Source: Flavobacteriaceae bacterium UBA4166 (GTDB lineage Bacteria > Bacteroidota > Bacteroidia > Flavobacteriales > Flavobacteriaceae). Taken from it: DNA of 64,000 bases. Location of the stretch: the NCBI GenBank assembly GCA_002379985.1, contig DFVG01000045.1:63250-127249 (forward strand). The letters are read 5' to 3'. A program made the position numbers and the translations under genes. Positions 26,461 to 35,291 of the stretch are shown in pieces. The stretch's first letter is position 1. Each line of letters starts with the position of its first letter. The notes below the pieces were generated by a model. It made no database searches. It was not told the DNA's origin and saw only the letters and a program-made list of their open reading frames with translations.

Positions 26461-27570
26461 ATGAGAGTAGTTTTCCTCCTTTGCAGCATTTGTCTGTTTT
26501 TATCCTGTAATGATCAGAAGACCAACAAAATAGCTCCTTCAGAAACAAAAGAAGAGCCCACCAACACGGCAACTGATTCTTTGATCTACCCCGAAGAAGT
26601 TCATTTTAAGAACATTCGGCAAGTCACCTTTGGAGGCGATAATGCCGAAGCCTATTGGAGTTTTGATGACCAACAACTGATCTTTCAGTCGAATTTTTCT
26701 GAATGGGGCGTCGGTTGTGATCAAATGTTCTTGATGGATGCCGATGATGTCTTCAAAAATGAACAACCTCCCATGATCAGCACCGGAAAAGGGCGTACTA
26801 CCTGTGCTTATTTTTTACCGGACAACAAGCATTTTGTCTACGCTTCTACCCACTTAGACAATGATGCCTGTCCTGAAGTTCCGCTTCGAAAAAATGGTCG
26901 CTATGTATGGCCCGTCTATGATAGTTTCGACATCTTTGTAGCAGATCTCGAAGGCAATATCACCGGCCAACTTACCAACCGACCTGGATATGACGCAGAG
27001 GCCACGGTATCTCCCCAGGGCGATAAAATTGTTTTTACAAGTACCCGAAGTGGCGATCTCGAATTGTATACAATGAATATCGATGGAAGCGATGTCAAAC
27101 AAATTACCGATGAATTAGGCTACGACGGCGGTGCCTTCTTTTCTCCTGACGGAAGCAAGATTATTTTTAGAGCGTCACGTCCTTCCACGCCGGAAGGCAT
27201 TAAAGAATATAAAGATCTTTTAGCCGAAGGCTTGGTACAACCTACCGAAATGGAGTTGTTTATATGTAATGCAGATGGCAGTAACTTAAAGCAACTTACC
27301 AATCTAGGAAACGCCAATTGGAGTCCGTTTTTCCATCCTAGCGGTGAAAAGATTCTCTTCTCCAGCAATTACGAAGCCGAGCGTGGTTTTCCGTTCAACT
27401 TATACATGATCGATATTGATGGAAAGAACCTAAAACGCATCACGCACGGAGAAACTTTTGATGCTTTCCCGGTATTTAGTAACGACGGAAAGTATTTGGC
27501 CTTTTCTTCCAACCGAAATAATGGCGGTACCAGAGATACCAACCTCTTTATCGCAGAATGGATAGATTAA
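26461..27570 (+). CDS. TolB/PD40 beta-propeller lipoprotein
   Basis: A 369-residue lipoprotein (lipobox LSC, about Cys16) whose body is a PD40 (TolB-like) propeller: repeated blades such as ATVSPQGDKIVFTSTR, AFFSPDGSKIIFRAS, SPFFHPSGEKILFSSN and PVFSNDGKYLAFSSN. Such proteins bind peptides or form part of peptidase complexes. No catalytic prolyl oligopeptidase domain follows. It is 1 nt before the GT-C gene. The divergent M28 peptidase may be a functional partner. Confidence 0.87.
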   Translation: MRVVFLLCSICLFLSCNDQKTNKIAPSETKEEPTNTATDSLIYPEEVHFKNIRQVTFGGDNAEAYWSFDDQQLIFQSNFSEWGVGCDQMFLMDADDVFKNEQPPMISTGKGRTTCAYFLPDNKHFVYASTHLDNDACPEVPLRKNGRYVWPVYDSFDIFVADLEGNITGQLTNRPGYDAEATVSPQGDKIVFTSTRSGDLELYTMNIDGSDVKQITDELGYDGGAFFSPDGSKIIFRASRPSTPEGIKEYKDLLAEGLVQPTEMELFICNADGSNLKQLTNLGNANWSPFFHPSGEKILFSSNYEAERGFPFNLYMIDIDGKNLKRITHGETFDAFPVFSNDGKYLAFSSNRNNGGTRDTNLFIAEWID

Positions 27571-27571
27571 A

Positions 27572-28948
27572 ATGAAAGCATTGTTCACCATGTACCGTAT
27601 GCCATTGTTATTCGGACTACTGTGCGTGGTGTTTTATTATAGTTTTGCCTATCATCTTGAGCGGAGTGACTTTATTAAATTAATAACGCTCTACGTAGGG
27701 TTGTTTTTCATCACCCATCAACTCATAAAAATATACGGCACGTCTTTTTGGTTGTTGGCGGGACTGGGCTTGCTCGTCCGACTCATATTGTTGCCGGCGA
27801 TCCCCAACCTTTCTCAAGATTTCTATCGTTTTATTTGGGACGGACGCTTGGCGCTGCAAGGGGTTAGTCCGTATCTTTTTTCCGTAGATACCGTGCTCGA
27901 ATCGCAGCTCGCCCACGTTTCGCAAGCAGACCTATTACGCCAAGGAATGGGCGATCTCAATGCCGGACATTTTAGCAACTATCCACCCGTTAATCAATTG
28001 TTCTTTGCGTTGGCAGGGCTCGTATCAGGAAAAAGTATCACCGGCGCTGTGATCGTGATGCGTAGTTGTATCATCGCTGCCGATATTGGTATTTTATTCT
28101 TCGGAAAAAAACTATTGGAACAGCTGCAACTTCCGAAGAAAACAATATTCTGGTATTTTCTAAATCCGTTTATCATTATTGAACTAACCGGAAACCTTCA
28201 TTTTGAAGGCGTTATGCTCTTTTTTGTCATGGTGGGTTTGTATTTCTTATATCAAGGAAGATGGGTGCTCTCGGCCCTATTTTGGGGGCTTTCCATTTCA
28301 ACAAAACTGCTTCCGTTGCTATTGCTTCCGCTCTTTTTCAATTATTTTCTGAAGCGAAAGAACGGTTCACTGGGGTTTTGGAGACTCGTTGGTTTCTACG
28401 GAATTTGTTTGCTAACAGTCCTAATTACATTCGTCCCGTTTCTCAGCGAAGTGTTTGTACAGAACTTTTCTGAAACCATCGCACTTTGGTTTCAAAAATT
28501 CGAATTCAATGCAAGTATTTATTACATTATTCGATGGATTGGATATCAAGTCGTAGGTTGGAATATCATTGAAAGCGTGGGAAAGATACTTCCGCTTATC
28601 GTTATTGGAGTGCTATTAATTTTGTCCTTTTTCCGAAACAATACATCGCTTCCACAACTTCTCACGGCCATGGTTTTTGGCTTATTTACCTACTTCCTGC
28701 TTTCCACCACCGTTCATCCTTGGTACGTTGCCACACCCTTACTGCTTTGCCTTTTCACACGTTATCGATTTCCTATTGTTTGGAGTGCGACGGTAATGCT
28801 TAGCTACGCCGCTTACGGAAATTCAAATTTTGATGAAAACCTGTGGTTGGTCGCTTTAGAATATCTCGTTGTATTAGGATATTTGGCCATTGAATTGTTC
28901 TTCCCAGAAAAATTCAATTTTGTACGCAACCCTTTGGGGTCTCTGTAG
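27572..28948 (+). CDS. GT-C-type membrane mannosyltransferase-like protein
   Basis: A 458-residue membrane protein with about 11-12 hydrophobic segments. The motif NLSQDFYRFIWDGRLALQGVSPY in the first large loop is the acidic signature of GT87/DUF2029-type polyprenyl-phosphate-dependent mannosyltransferases. TVHPWYVATP is the later loop. It should transfer a sugar from a polyprenyl-phosphate donor, likely made by the GT2 at 22969, to an acceptor outside the membrane. It follows the TolB-like gene directly. Confidence 0.82.
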   Translation: MKALFTMYRMPLLFGLLCVVFYYSFAYHLERSDFIKLITLYVGLFFITHQLIKIYGTSFWLLAGLGLLVRLILLPAIPNLSQDFYRFIWDGRLALQGVSPYLFSVDTVLESQLAHVSQADLLRQGMGDLNAGHFSNYPPVNQLFFALAGLVSGKSITGAVIVMRSCIIAADIGILFFGKKLLEQLQLPKKTIFWYFLNPFIIIELTGNLHFEGVMLFFVMVGLYFLYQGRWVLSALFWGLSISTKLLPLLLLPLFFNYFLKRKNGSLGFWRLVGFYGICLLTVLITFVPFLSEVFVQNFSETIALWFQKFEFNASIYYIIRWIGYQVVGWNIIESVGKILPLIVIGVLLILSFFRNNTSLPQLLTAMVFGLFTYFLLSTTVHPWYVATPLLLCLFTRYRFPIVWSATVMLSYAAYGNSNFDENLWLVALEYLVVLGYLAIELFFPEKFNFVRNPLGSL

Positions 28949-28970
28949 ACTTTTAGAAAAATTGACTATT

Positions 28971-30086
28971 ATGAAACTTACAACCTTTAACACAAACGTT
29001 GCGGCGTTACTATGCTTCTTTTTAATGGTCTCGTGTGCCGTGGATCGTGATGACAACCTTGCCATTGATCCCTTTCCTGAAATTGCCAATACAGACGATC
29101 TGATCGCAGAATCCTCTGAGCTTTTTTCAATGATGGAAACCGTTGCCACCCTTACCGAAGAAGAATTGGTTTGTGTAAAATTTATATATCCATTCACCTT
29201 GGTAGAATATGATGCTGAAGGAAATCGTTTGGATGAGACCTTGGTACAATCAGATATTCAGTTATTGCGTGTGCTCACAGAAATTCCGGAAACACACTAT
29301 ATCAACCTGAGCTTTCCTATTACAGCGCTATTAGAAGACGGCACCGAATTCGTTGTAGATAGTAAAGAGGCATTACAAGAATCGCTGAGTGAATGTATTG
29401 GAGAGCTTCAAGATATTATTATAGGGGGTTGTCAAGATTTCGCGGAGGAACCTTGCGCGTGGGTGGTAATGGCTGCTGATGAAACTGAGCCTTTCTTATA
29501 CGAAAACTCAGTATTTTCTGATTACGAAAGCGGACAAAACCGCTACTATTATCGCGGAGAAGTTACCTTTAGTAGTTGGGTGTTCTATTTTATTGAAGAC
29601 AAATTGCATTTGAATATTGCACTGGAAGATGAATCCGAATTGGCCGATTTCTGGAATCGCGATTGGGAAGCTTTACTTTCTACTTCTCCTGATGGGGTTC
29701 GGTTTGTGATCAATGATACCGATGGAAATATATATTATTTGCAACAGGTTTGTGATGAAGATGCCTATTGTGATACCCTGATCTATACGGAATGTGAACT
29801 TCCGGGGCAGCCCAATATAGCTGAATTCGACTTAGAAAGCTATGTCCCTTGTATTGATATCATCACGGCTCCCCTCCCCTCAGACACTGAGGACCCGGAG
29901 ACTGATTTTGAATACTCTTTTCATGAATCGATGGAAGATGCAGATACAAACAGCAATGCTATAGATACGTCTGGACCCTATCAAAATAGTATGAACCCAC
30001 AAACGCTGTATGTTCGAAAATTGAACCCGGAAACGGATGAACACAGCGTTGTTGAGATTACAATTATTGCAGAAACATGTGAGTAA
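28971..30086 (+). CDS. Unknown lipoprotein with a T9SS-adhesin-like tail
   Basis: A 371-residue protein I do not recognise as a whole. From the ATG at 28971 it has a lipobox (MVSC, about Cys22); a TTG at 28890 is rejected. The middle is acidic, rich in Tyr, and contains many cysteines (for example CQDFAEEPCAW and CDEDAYCDTLIYTEC). The last 70 residues, with FHESMEDADTNSNAID and NPQTLYVRKLNPETDEHSVVE, resemble the repeat module of large Bacteroidota gliding and adhesion proteins. It lies 22 nt after the GT-C gene and before a strong terminator. Function unknown. Confidence 0.75.
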   Translation: MKLTTFNTNVAALLCFFLMVSCAVDRDDNLAIDPFPEIANTDDLIAESSELFSMMETVATLTEEELVCVKFIYPFTLVEYDAEGNRLDETLVQSDIQLLRVLTEIPETHYINLSFPITALLEDGTEFVVDSKEALQESLSECIGELQDIIIGGCQDFAEEPCAWVVMAADETEPFLYENSVFSDYESGQNRYYYRGEVTFSSWVFYFIEDKLHLNIALEDESELADFWNRDWEALLSTSPDGVRFVINDTDGNIYYLQQVCDEDAYCDTLIYTECELPGQPNIAEFDLESYVPCIDIITAPLPSDTEDPETDFEYSFHESMEDADTNSNAIDTSGPYQNSMNPQTLYVRKLNPETDEHSVVEITIIAETCE

Positions 30087-30098
30087 CGCTACTCATAA

Positions 30099-30125
30099 AA
30101 AAGCCTGCCCCATTGGCAGGCTTTT
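30099..30125. terminator. Bidirectional intrinsic terminator
   Basis: AAAAGCCTGCC (30099-30109) pairs exactly with GGCAGGCTTTT (30115-30125) across a 5-nt loop, flanked by A-rich and T-rich runs. It lies between the convergent genes ending at 30086 (+) and 30145 (-) and can end both transcripts. Confidence 0.9.
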
Positions 30126-30144
30126 CTATGTTAATACGTATGGA

Positions 30145-31668
30145 TTAAACTCGTTTCACAACATAGAAATCATCCCGCCGATCTTTTAGGTTGCGTACCG
30201 CTCCAAAATTGTGTAGTTCACGTAGTAAATCGAGATCCACGTCGGCTACCAAGATCATTTCTGTATTGGGAGTTGCTTCCGCTTTAATACCATTGCTAGG
30301 AAACGCAAAATCACATGGCGTAAATACAGCCGATTGTGCATATTGAATATCCATGTTGTGTACGTTAGGTAAATTCCCTACGCTTCCGGCGATGGCAACA
30401 TAGCATTCGTTCTCAATGGCGCGAGCTTGGGCACAAAGTTTTACGCGAGAAAAGCCATTCTGTGTATCGGTAAGGAAAGGAACAAACAGGATGTCCATAC
30501 CTTCTTCGGATAATAAACGCGACAATTCCGGAAATTCAGAATCATAACAAATGAGGATCCCAATTTTCCCACAATCGGTTTCAAAGGTCTTTAATTCGCT
30601 TCCTTGCTGCATTCCCCACACCTTGGCCTCATCCGGTGTTACGTGGATCTTCTCATAACGTTCTACGCTTCCGTCGCGTCTACAGAGATAGCCTACATTG
30701 TAGAGTTTTTCATCGACCACTTCAGGCATGCTGCCGGTAATGATGTTTATATTATAAGAAATACTCAATTGCGAAAGGCGTTGTTTGATCTCTTCGGTAA
30801 AGGAGGCTAGTTTTCGAATGGCTTCCGGCTCGCTTAAATGATTGAAACTCGCCATCAACGGAGCATTAAAAAATTCCGGAAACAACGCAAAATCACTTCG
30901 GTATCCCGCCACACTGTCAATGAAATATTCGGCTTGGTGCAATAAAGATTCTAGGCTTTCATAGGGTCGCATCTGCCATTGGATCAACCCCAAACGCACC
31001 ACACTTTTTACGCTGGCCGGTTTCTTGGTGGGCTTGGTGTAATAAATGTTATCCCATTCCATCAACACGGCAAATTCTTCCGAAGCTTTATCGCCTTCTA
31101 AATAATCTTTTAGAATACGTACCGGGTGAAAATCATTGGAAAGTTGAAAGTTCAATACCGGATCTTCAATTTCTTTTTGACGCACCTTCTCGATGTATTG
31201 TTTCGGACTGTATTGATCGGAATATTTATGGTAATTCGGCATTCTTCCGCCAAAGACGATTCCTTTCAAATTCAACTGCTCACACAACTCTTTTCGGTAG
31301 TCATACAATCGGCGTCCCAAGCGCAATCCGCGGTAATCCGGGTGAATGAACACGTCGATTCCGTAGAGCACATCTCCTTTCGTATCGTGAATCTTAAAAT
31401 CGGGGTCGGCAGTAATATCATCGTATGTGTGTTGATCTTCTATCGCGTCATAATCCACGATCACCGACAAAGCACACCCTGCAATGTTGCCATCGACCTT
31501 GATAATAACCTGACCTTCCGGAAACAATTGCAACAACCTATCGATCTCTTCAATCTTCCAATACGAATTAGGCATCGCACCGTACGATTGTATGTTCGCT
31601 TCTTTTAACGCTTCAAAATCTTCCAGCGTTAAATACGACAATTCAATATTTTCAATGGGCTGCTCCAT
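30145..31668 (-). CDS. GNAT acetyltransferase / carbon-nitrogen hydrolase fusion
   Basis: A 507-residue two-domain protein. Residues 1-200 are a GNAT domain (DVFIHPDYRGLRLGRRLYDYR is the acetyl-CoA loop). Residues about 220-507 are a nitrilase-superfamily amidase with the full Glu-Lys-Cys triad: FPEFF, YEKIH and ILICYDSEFPE. The fusion occurs widely in Bacteroidota. As the last gene of a polyamine operon, 1 nt after the DHS-like gene, it may deamidate or acetylate a polyamine intermediate such as N-carbamoylputrescine. The operon already encodes agmatinase, so a different substrate is possible. Confidence 0.9.
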   Translation of the reverse strand: MEQPIENIELSYLTLEDFEALKEANIQSYGAMPNSYWKIEEIDRLLQLFPEGQVIIKVDGNIAGCALSVIVDYDAIEDQHTYDDITADPDFKIHDTKGDVLYGIDVFIHPDYRGLRLGRRLYDYRKELCEQLNLKGIVFGGRMPNYHKYSDQYSPKQYIEKVRQKEIEDPVLNFQLSNDFHPVRILKDYLEGDKASEEFAVLMEWDNIYYTKPTKKPASVKSVVRLGLIQWQMRPYESLESLLHQAEYFIDSVAGYRSDFALFPEFFNAPLMASFNHLSEPEAIRKLASFTEEIKQRLSQLSISYNINIITGSMPEVVDEKLYNVGYLCRRDGSVERYEKIHVTPDEAKVWGMQQGSELKTFETDCGKIGILICYDSEFPELSRLLSEEGMDILFVPFLTDTQNGFSRVKLCAQARAIENECYVAIAGSVGNLPNVHNMDIQYAQSAVFTPCDFAFPSNGIKAEATPNTEMILVADVDLDLLRELHNFGAVRNLKDRRDDFYVVKRV

Positions 31669-31669
31669 C

Positions 31670-32647
31670 TTACATGTCTAGCAAATAGGCGAAGATCAAG
31701 GGAGCTACAATCGTTGCATCACTTTCAATGATGAACTTTGGCGTGTTGATATCCAGTTTCCCCCAAGTAATTTTTTCATTGGGAACCGCACCCGAGTAAC
31801 TTCCGTAGCTCGTAGTAGAATCAGAAATCTGACAAAAATAGCTCCAAAAAGGCGTGTCCTCACGTTCCATATCTTGATACAACATCGGCACCACACAGAT
31901 GGGAAAATCACCAGCGATACCGCCTCCAATTTGGAAGAAACCGATACCATTTTCAGAATTATCGGTGTACCAATCGGCTAAAAAGGTCATGTATTCGATC
32001 CCGCTCTTCATGGTGGAGGCTTTCAATTCGCCTTTCAAGACATAGCTCGCAAAAATATTCCCCATGGTACTGTCTTCCCATCCGGGAACGACCATAGGCA
32101 AGTTTTTTTCCGCGGCAGCGTACATCCAAGAATCTTTAAGATCGATCTCATAATATTCTTCCAGCACACCACTCAACAACATCTTATACATGAATTCATG
32201 CGGAAAGTAGCGTTCTCCATTTGCTTCTGCATCCTTCCAAATTTTTACAATATGTTGTTGTAATCTTCGGAACGCTTCTTCCTCCGGGATACAGGTATCC
32301 GTCACACGATTGAGGCCTTTTTCCAACAATTCCCATTCTTGTTGCGGCGTGAGGTCGCGATATTCAGGCACACGCTTATAATGCGAATGTGCTACTAAGT
32401 TCATGATATCTTCTTCGAGGTTTGCACCCGTACACGAAACGATGTGTACCTTATCTTGACGGATCATTTCAGCAAAGATCTTTCCCAATTCTGCCGTACT
32501 CATTGCCCCTGCCAAGGAAACAAGCATTTTTGCGTTGTCCTCCAGTTGTGCCTCGTACGCTTTTGCTGCATCCACCAATGCGGCTGCGTTGAAATGCAGG
32601 TAGTATTTTTGAATAAATTCTGAAATGGCTCCTTTTTTAGTAGTCAT
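31670..32647 (-). CDS. Deoxyhypusine synthase-like protein without the catalytic lysine
   Basis: A 325-residue protein of the deoxyhypusine synthase (DHS) fold: SCTGANLEEDIMNLVAHSHY binds NAD in DHS, and QIGGGIAGDFP is the segment where true DHS has GGGxxKH. The catalytic Lys is absent (Gly246), so it cannot form the usual enzyme-butylamine imine. It belongs to the bacterial DHS-like group often found with polyamine genes. The start at 32647 (MTTKKG) overlaps the agmatinase 3' end by 11 nt; the longer reading to 32731 lies inside agmatinase. Likely role: an NAD-dependent step on a polyamine, not hypusine formation. Confidence 0.88.
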   Translation of the reverse strand: MTTKKGAISEFIQKYYLHFNAAALVDAAKAYEAQLEDNAKMLVSLAGAMSTAELGKIFAEMIRQDKVHIVSCTGANLEEDIMNLVAHSHYKRVPEYRDLTPQQEWELLEKGLNRVTDTCIPEEEAFRRLQQHIVKIWKDAEANGERYFPHEFMYKMLLSGVLEEYYEIDLKDSWMYAAAEKNLPMVVPGWEDSTMGNIFASYVLKGELKASTMKSGIEYMTFLADWYTDNSENGIGFFQIGGGIAGDFPICVVPMLYQDMEREDTPFWSYFCQISDSTTSYGSYSGAVPNEKITWGKLDINTPKFIIESDATIVAPLIFAYLLDM

Positions 32648-33572
32648 GATCGCTGTCGTTAAATTTTGAAACGCCTTTTTTGTCTTCTTGGAAGTCGCTT
32701 TCAAACGCGTCTTCTTCGTCATATCCTTCAAACTTATAGGAAAGCATTTTGTAATACAACTTCGCTGCTAGGAAATCGGATGACTTTTCCTTGCTATTTG
32801 GGCACAATTCAACAATATCGAACCCAACCACATCGCGTTCTTCAAACACACGGCGTAAAAATTCTAGGGTTTCGTACCAAAGGAGACCGCCCGGCTCCGG
32901 AGTTCCGGTAGAAGGCATGATAGAAGAATCAAACGCATCCAAATCGAACGTAACAAAAACCTTCTGGCCAAGGGCTTCGATCACATTGTCCATCCAGTAT
33001 TCATCATTGGCCATATCGTGAGCGAACCATGTTTTTTCCTCGTCCATTACGGTGGTTTCGGAAACATCCATACTGCGAATTCCCACTTGCACTAAATTTG
33101 TCTGCTGACTCGCTTCATACACGGCGCAGGCGTGGTTGCATTTAGAACCTTCGTATTCCTTCCGAAGATCGGCATGGGCATCAATATGTAATACGGTGAG
33201 ATCTTCAAAACATTCGTTGAAAGCTCTGATGGTTCCTATCGAGATGCTGTGTTCTCCCCCAAAAACGGTCACGAATTTATTCCGAAGAATCAGCTCCTTT
33301 ACGCGTTTATGCACTGCTTTCACCATAGCTTCCGGAGAACTATTCTCGGTAATCGGCTCGGTAAGGTGAATGCCTTGTTTGTAGACTTCGGTTTGTGTTT
33401 CGATATCGTACAATTCCATGTTTTCGGAAGCCTCCAAAAAGGCCTGTGGCCCTTTATCGGCACCTTTTTGCCAGGTGCTGGTTCCATCATAAGGAACAGG
33501 AATTAAAACAATGTTACTGGTTTCGAGTGCAGCGTATTTTTGTGGAATACCTGCATAGGTTTTAGTTGTCAT
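32637..33572 (-). CDS. speB: Agmatinase
   Basis: A 311-residue ureohydrolase that hydrolyses agmatine to putrescine and urea. The binuclear manganese motifs are present: FGGEHSISIG, HIDAHADLR and FDLDAFDSS. A strongly acidic tail of about 35 residues follows the catalytic domain. It overlaps the arginine decarboxylase stop by 11 nt and the DHS-like start by 11 nt, a tightly coupled operon. Guanidinobutyrase is an alternative, but arginine decarboxylase directly upstream makes agmatinase by far likeliest. Confidence 0.93.
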   Translation of the reverse strand: MTTKTYAGIPQKYAALETSNIVLIPVPYDGTSTWQKGADKGPQAFLEASENMELYDIETQTEVYKQGIHLTEPITENSSPEAMVKAVHKRVKELILRNKFVTVFGGEHSISIGTIRAFNECFEDLTVLHIDAHADLRKEYEGSKCNHACAVYEASQQTNLVQVGIRSMDVSETTVMDEEKTWFAHDMANDEYWMDNVIEALGQKVFVTFDLDAFDSSIMPSTGTPEPGGLLWYETLEFLRRVFEERDVVGFDIVELCPNSKEKSSDFLAAKLYYKMLSYKFEGYDEEDAFESDFQEDKKGVSKFNDSDHDY

Positions 33573-34959
33573 AGCCTAAAATTTGGAGCAATTGCTCGCT
33601 TGTTTGTTGTTCAGAGAATAATGTTGTGGAGAGGGTTCCGTCCTCGTTCCGGTTAATTAATACTTGTTTTGGCGAGGGGATCAAGCAGTGCTGTAATCCA
33701 CCAAATCCGCCGATTGTTTCTTGATATGCCCCTGTGTTGAAAAAGCCAATGTACAGTGGTTTTTCTTTCTTATATTTTGGTAAATAAATAGCGTTTACGT
33801 GTTGTTCGCTGTTGTAATAATCATCACTATCGCAGGTGAGTCCGCCCAGCAATACTCGCTCATATTCGTCATTCCATCGGTTGATCGACAAAAGGATAAA
33901 GCGTTTACTGATGGCCCAAGTATCCGGCAAAGTGGTGATGAAAGATGAGTTGATCATGTTCCACTTTTCGCGGTCGTTCTGTTGCTTTTGATAGAGCACT
34001 TCATAAATTGCACCTCCGCTTTCTCCTACCGTAAAACTTCCGAATTCTGTAAAGATATGCGGCACCGGTACACCGGCTTCTTGACAAGTTCGGTTGATCT
34101 GGTTTACGATCTCATCGATCATGTATGCATAATCGTATTCGAATGCCAAGGAGTTTTTGATGGGGAATCCCCCACCAATGTTCAGACTGTCGAGCGACGG
34201 ACAAATTTTCTTGAGTCGGGTATACACCCGCAAGCATTTGTTCAATTCGTTCCAGTAGTAGGCATTATCGCGTATGCCGGTATTGATAAAGAAGTGTAGC
34301 ATTTTTAGCTCCACTTTTTCGTTGTTCTTGATCTGTTCTTCGTAAAACGGAACAATGTTTTTATAGCCAATACCTAAGCGAGACGTATAAAATTCAAATT
34401 TCGGTTCTTCTTCCGAAGCAATACGAATTCCTATATTGAAATCTCCCGTAATTTCTTCGGAAAGCAGCTCGATCTCTTCATAATTATCAATAATTGGAAT
34501 ACAATTCTGATGTCCGCTATTAATCAAGCGAGCGATGTTGGTGACGTATTGAGCACGTTTGAAACCGTTGCAAAGCACAAAGGTGTCTTGCTTCACTTTT
34601 CCGGCTTTTTTTAATCGCTCCACAATATTGATATCAAAAGCAGAAGACGTTTCTATATGAATATTGTTCTTCAGTGCTTCGTGCAACACATGTTGAAAGT
34701 GCGAACTCTTAGTGCAATAGCTATAATGATAGTCGCCCTTATAATTATGTTTATTGATGGCTTGCTGAAACCAACCTTTTGCCCGTTGAATATTTTCTGA
34801 GATTTTAGGCAGGTAGGTAAACTTTAAGGGAGCCCCGTATTCTTCGATCAATTGCATAAGATCGATGCCGTGAAATTGTAAATTGTTTTCGTCGAGGGTA
34901 AATTCTTCTTGCGGAAAAAAATACGTTTGATCGATAAGATCTTTATAAGTAATGTTCAA
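33562..34959 (-). CDS. speA: Biosynthetic arginine decarboxylase
   Basis: A 465-residue PLP enzyme of the alanine-racemase fold that decarboxylates arginine to agmatine. YSYCTKSSH carries the likely PLP lysine, LNIGGGFP binds phosphate, and LLGGLTCDSDD contains the dimer-interface Cys. It is shorter than the E. coli SpeA, as is normal for the Bacteroidota type. The start is TTG at 34959 (ttg aac att), with no upstream in-frame ATG, and it opens the first well-conserved segment. It heads the operon speA, speB, DHS-like, GNAT-nitrilase. Confidence 0.93.
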   Translation of the reverse strand: MNITYKDLIDQTYFFPQEEFTLDENNLQFHGIDLMQLIEEYGAPLKFTYLPKISENIQRAKGWFQQAINKHNYKGDYHYSYCTKSSHFQHVLHEALKNNIHIETSSAFDINIVERLKKAGKVKQDTFVLCNGFKRAQYVTNIARLINSGHQNCIPIIDNYEEIELLSEEITGDFNIGIRIASEEEPKFEFYTSRLGIGYKNIVPFYEEQIKNNEKVELKMLHFFINTGIRDNAYYWNELNKCLRVYTRLKKICPSLDSLNIGGGFPIKNSLAFEYDYAYMIDEIVNQINRTCQEAGVPVPHIFTEFGSFTVGESGGAIYEVLYQKQQNDREKWNMINSSFITTLPDTWAISKRFILLSINRWNDEYERVLLGGLTCDSDDYYNSEQHVNAIYLPKYKKEKPLYIGFFNTGAYQETIGGFGGLQHCLIPSPKQVLINRNEDGTLSTTLFSEQQTSEQLLQILGYDN

Positions 34960-35223
34960 TGTGGTATCGTTTTATTTGAAAAATAAGAATTAGCAGCAAC
35001 AATTCTTAGGATGTGCCAAACAATAACAATTTTTTAACCGAAGTGTGAAAGGTTCACAGTGGGGTTGCATCAAGAAGAGATGCCACAACGGTATATGATA
35101 GAAAACGGAAGCTAGCTTTAAATTTCGGTTTCCCGCCTGGCGGGTTGTTTTTGAATTTGACTTCCTAACCTTCAAAAACCCGAACGTAAAAACATCGTTC
35201 AATGTGTTCAGCTAAAAGCGGCG
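34960..35223 (-). promoter_or_regulatory. Structured 5' leader of the speA polyamine operon
   Basis: This non-coding stretch lies between a strong promoter and speA and would be transcribed as a leader of about 255-260 nt. Three hairpins can form: TGTGAA/TTCACA over 3 nt (35044-35058), GCATC/GATGC over 7 nt (35067-35083, with outer pairs), and CCCGC/GCGGG (35132-35144). I do not recognise a known riboswitch class. Regulation by arginine or polyamine is inferred only from the genes downstream. A 70-codon TTG reading frame (34990-35202) runs through it but lacks protein-like features. Confidence 0.5.
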
Positions 35224-35253
35224 CAAATGTAATTTAAATTCTGAATTCCGCAA
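35224..35253 (-). promoter_or_regulatory. Consensus promoter upstream of speA
   Basis: On the minus strand TTG (35253-35251), a 19-nt spacer and TACATTTG (35231-35224) match the Bacteroidota consensus TTG-N19-TAnnTTTG exactly. Transcription would begin near 35217, giving a long leader before the TTG start of speA. Confidence 0.75.
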
Positions 35254-35291
35254 CTTTTTTCAGAAAAAATAAACAAAAAAGAGGCTTGCGA

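Noticed and set aside
31126..31608. 160-residue frame opposite the GNAT domain
   Set aside because: Antisense shadow; the sense strand carries a conserved two-domain enzyme.
34990..35202. 70-codon frame starting with TTG in the speA leader
   Set aside because: It runs through the hairpins, starts with TTG, has no family resemblance and an odd Cys-rich end; a non-coding structured leader explains it better.
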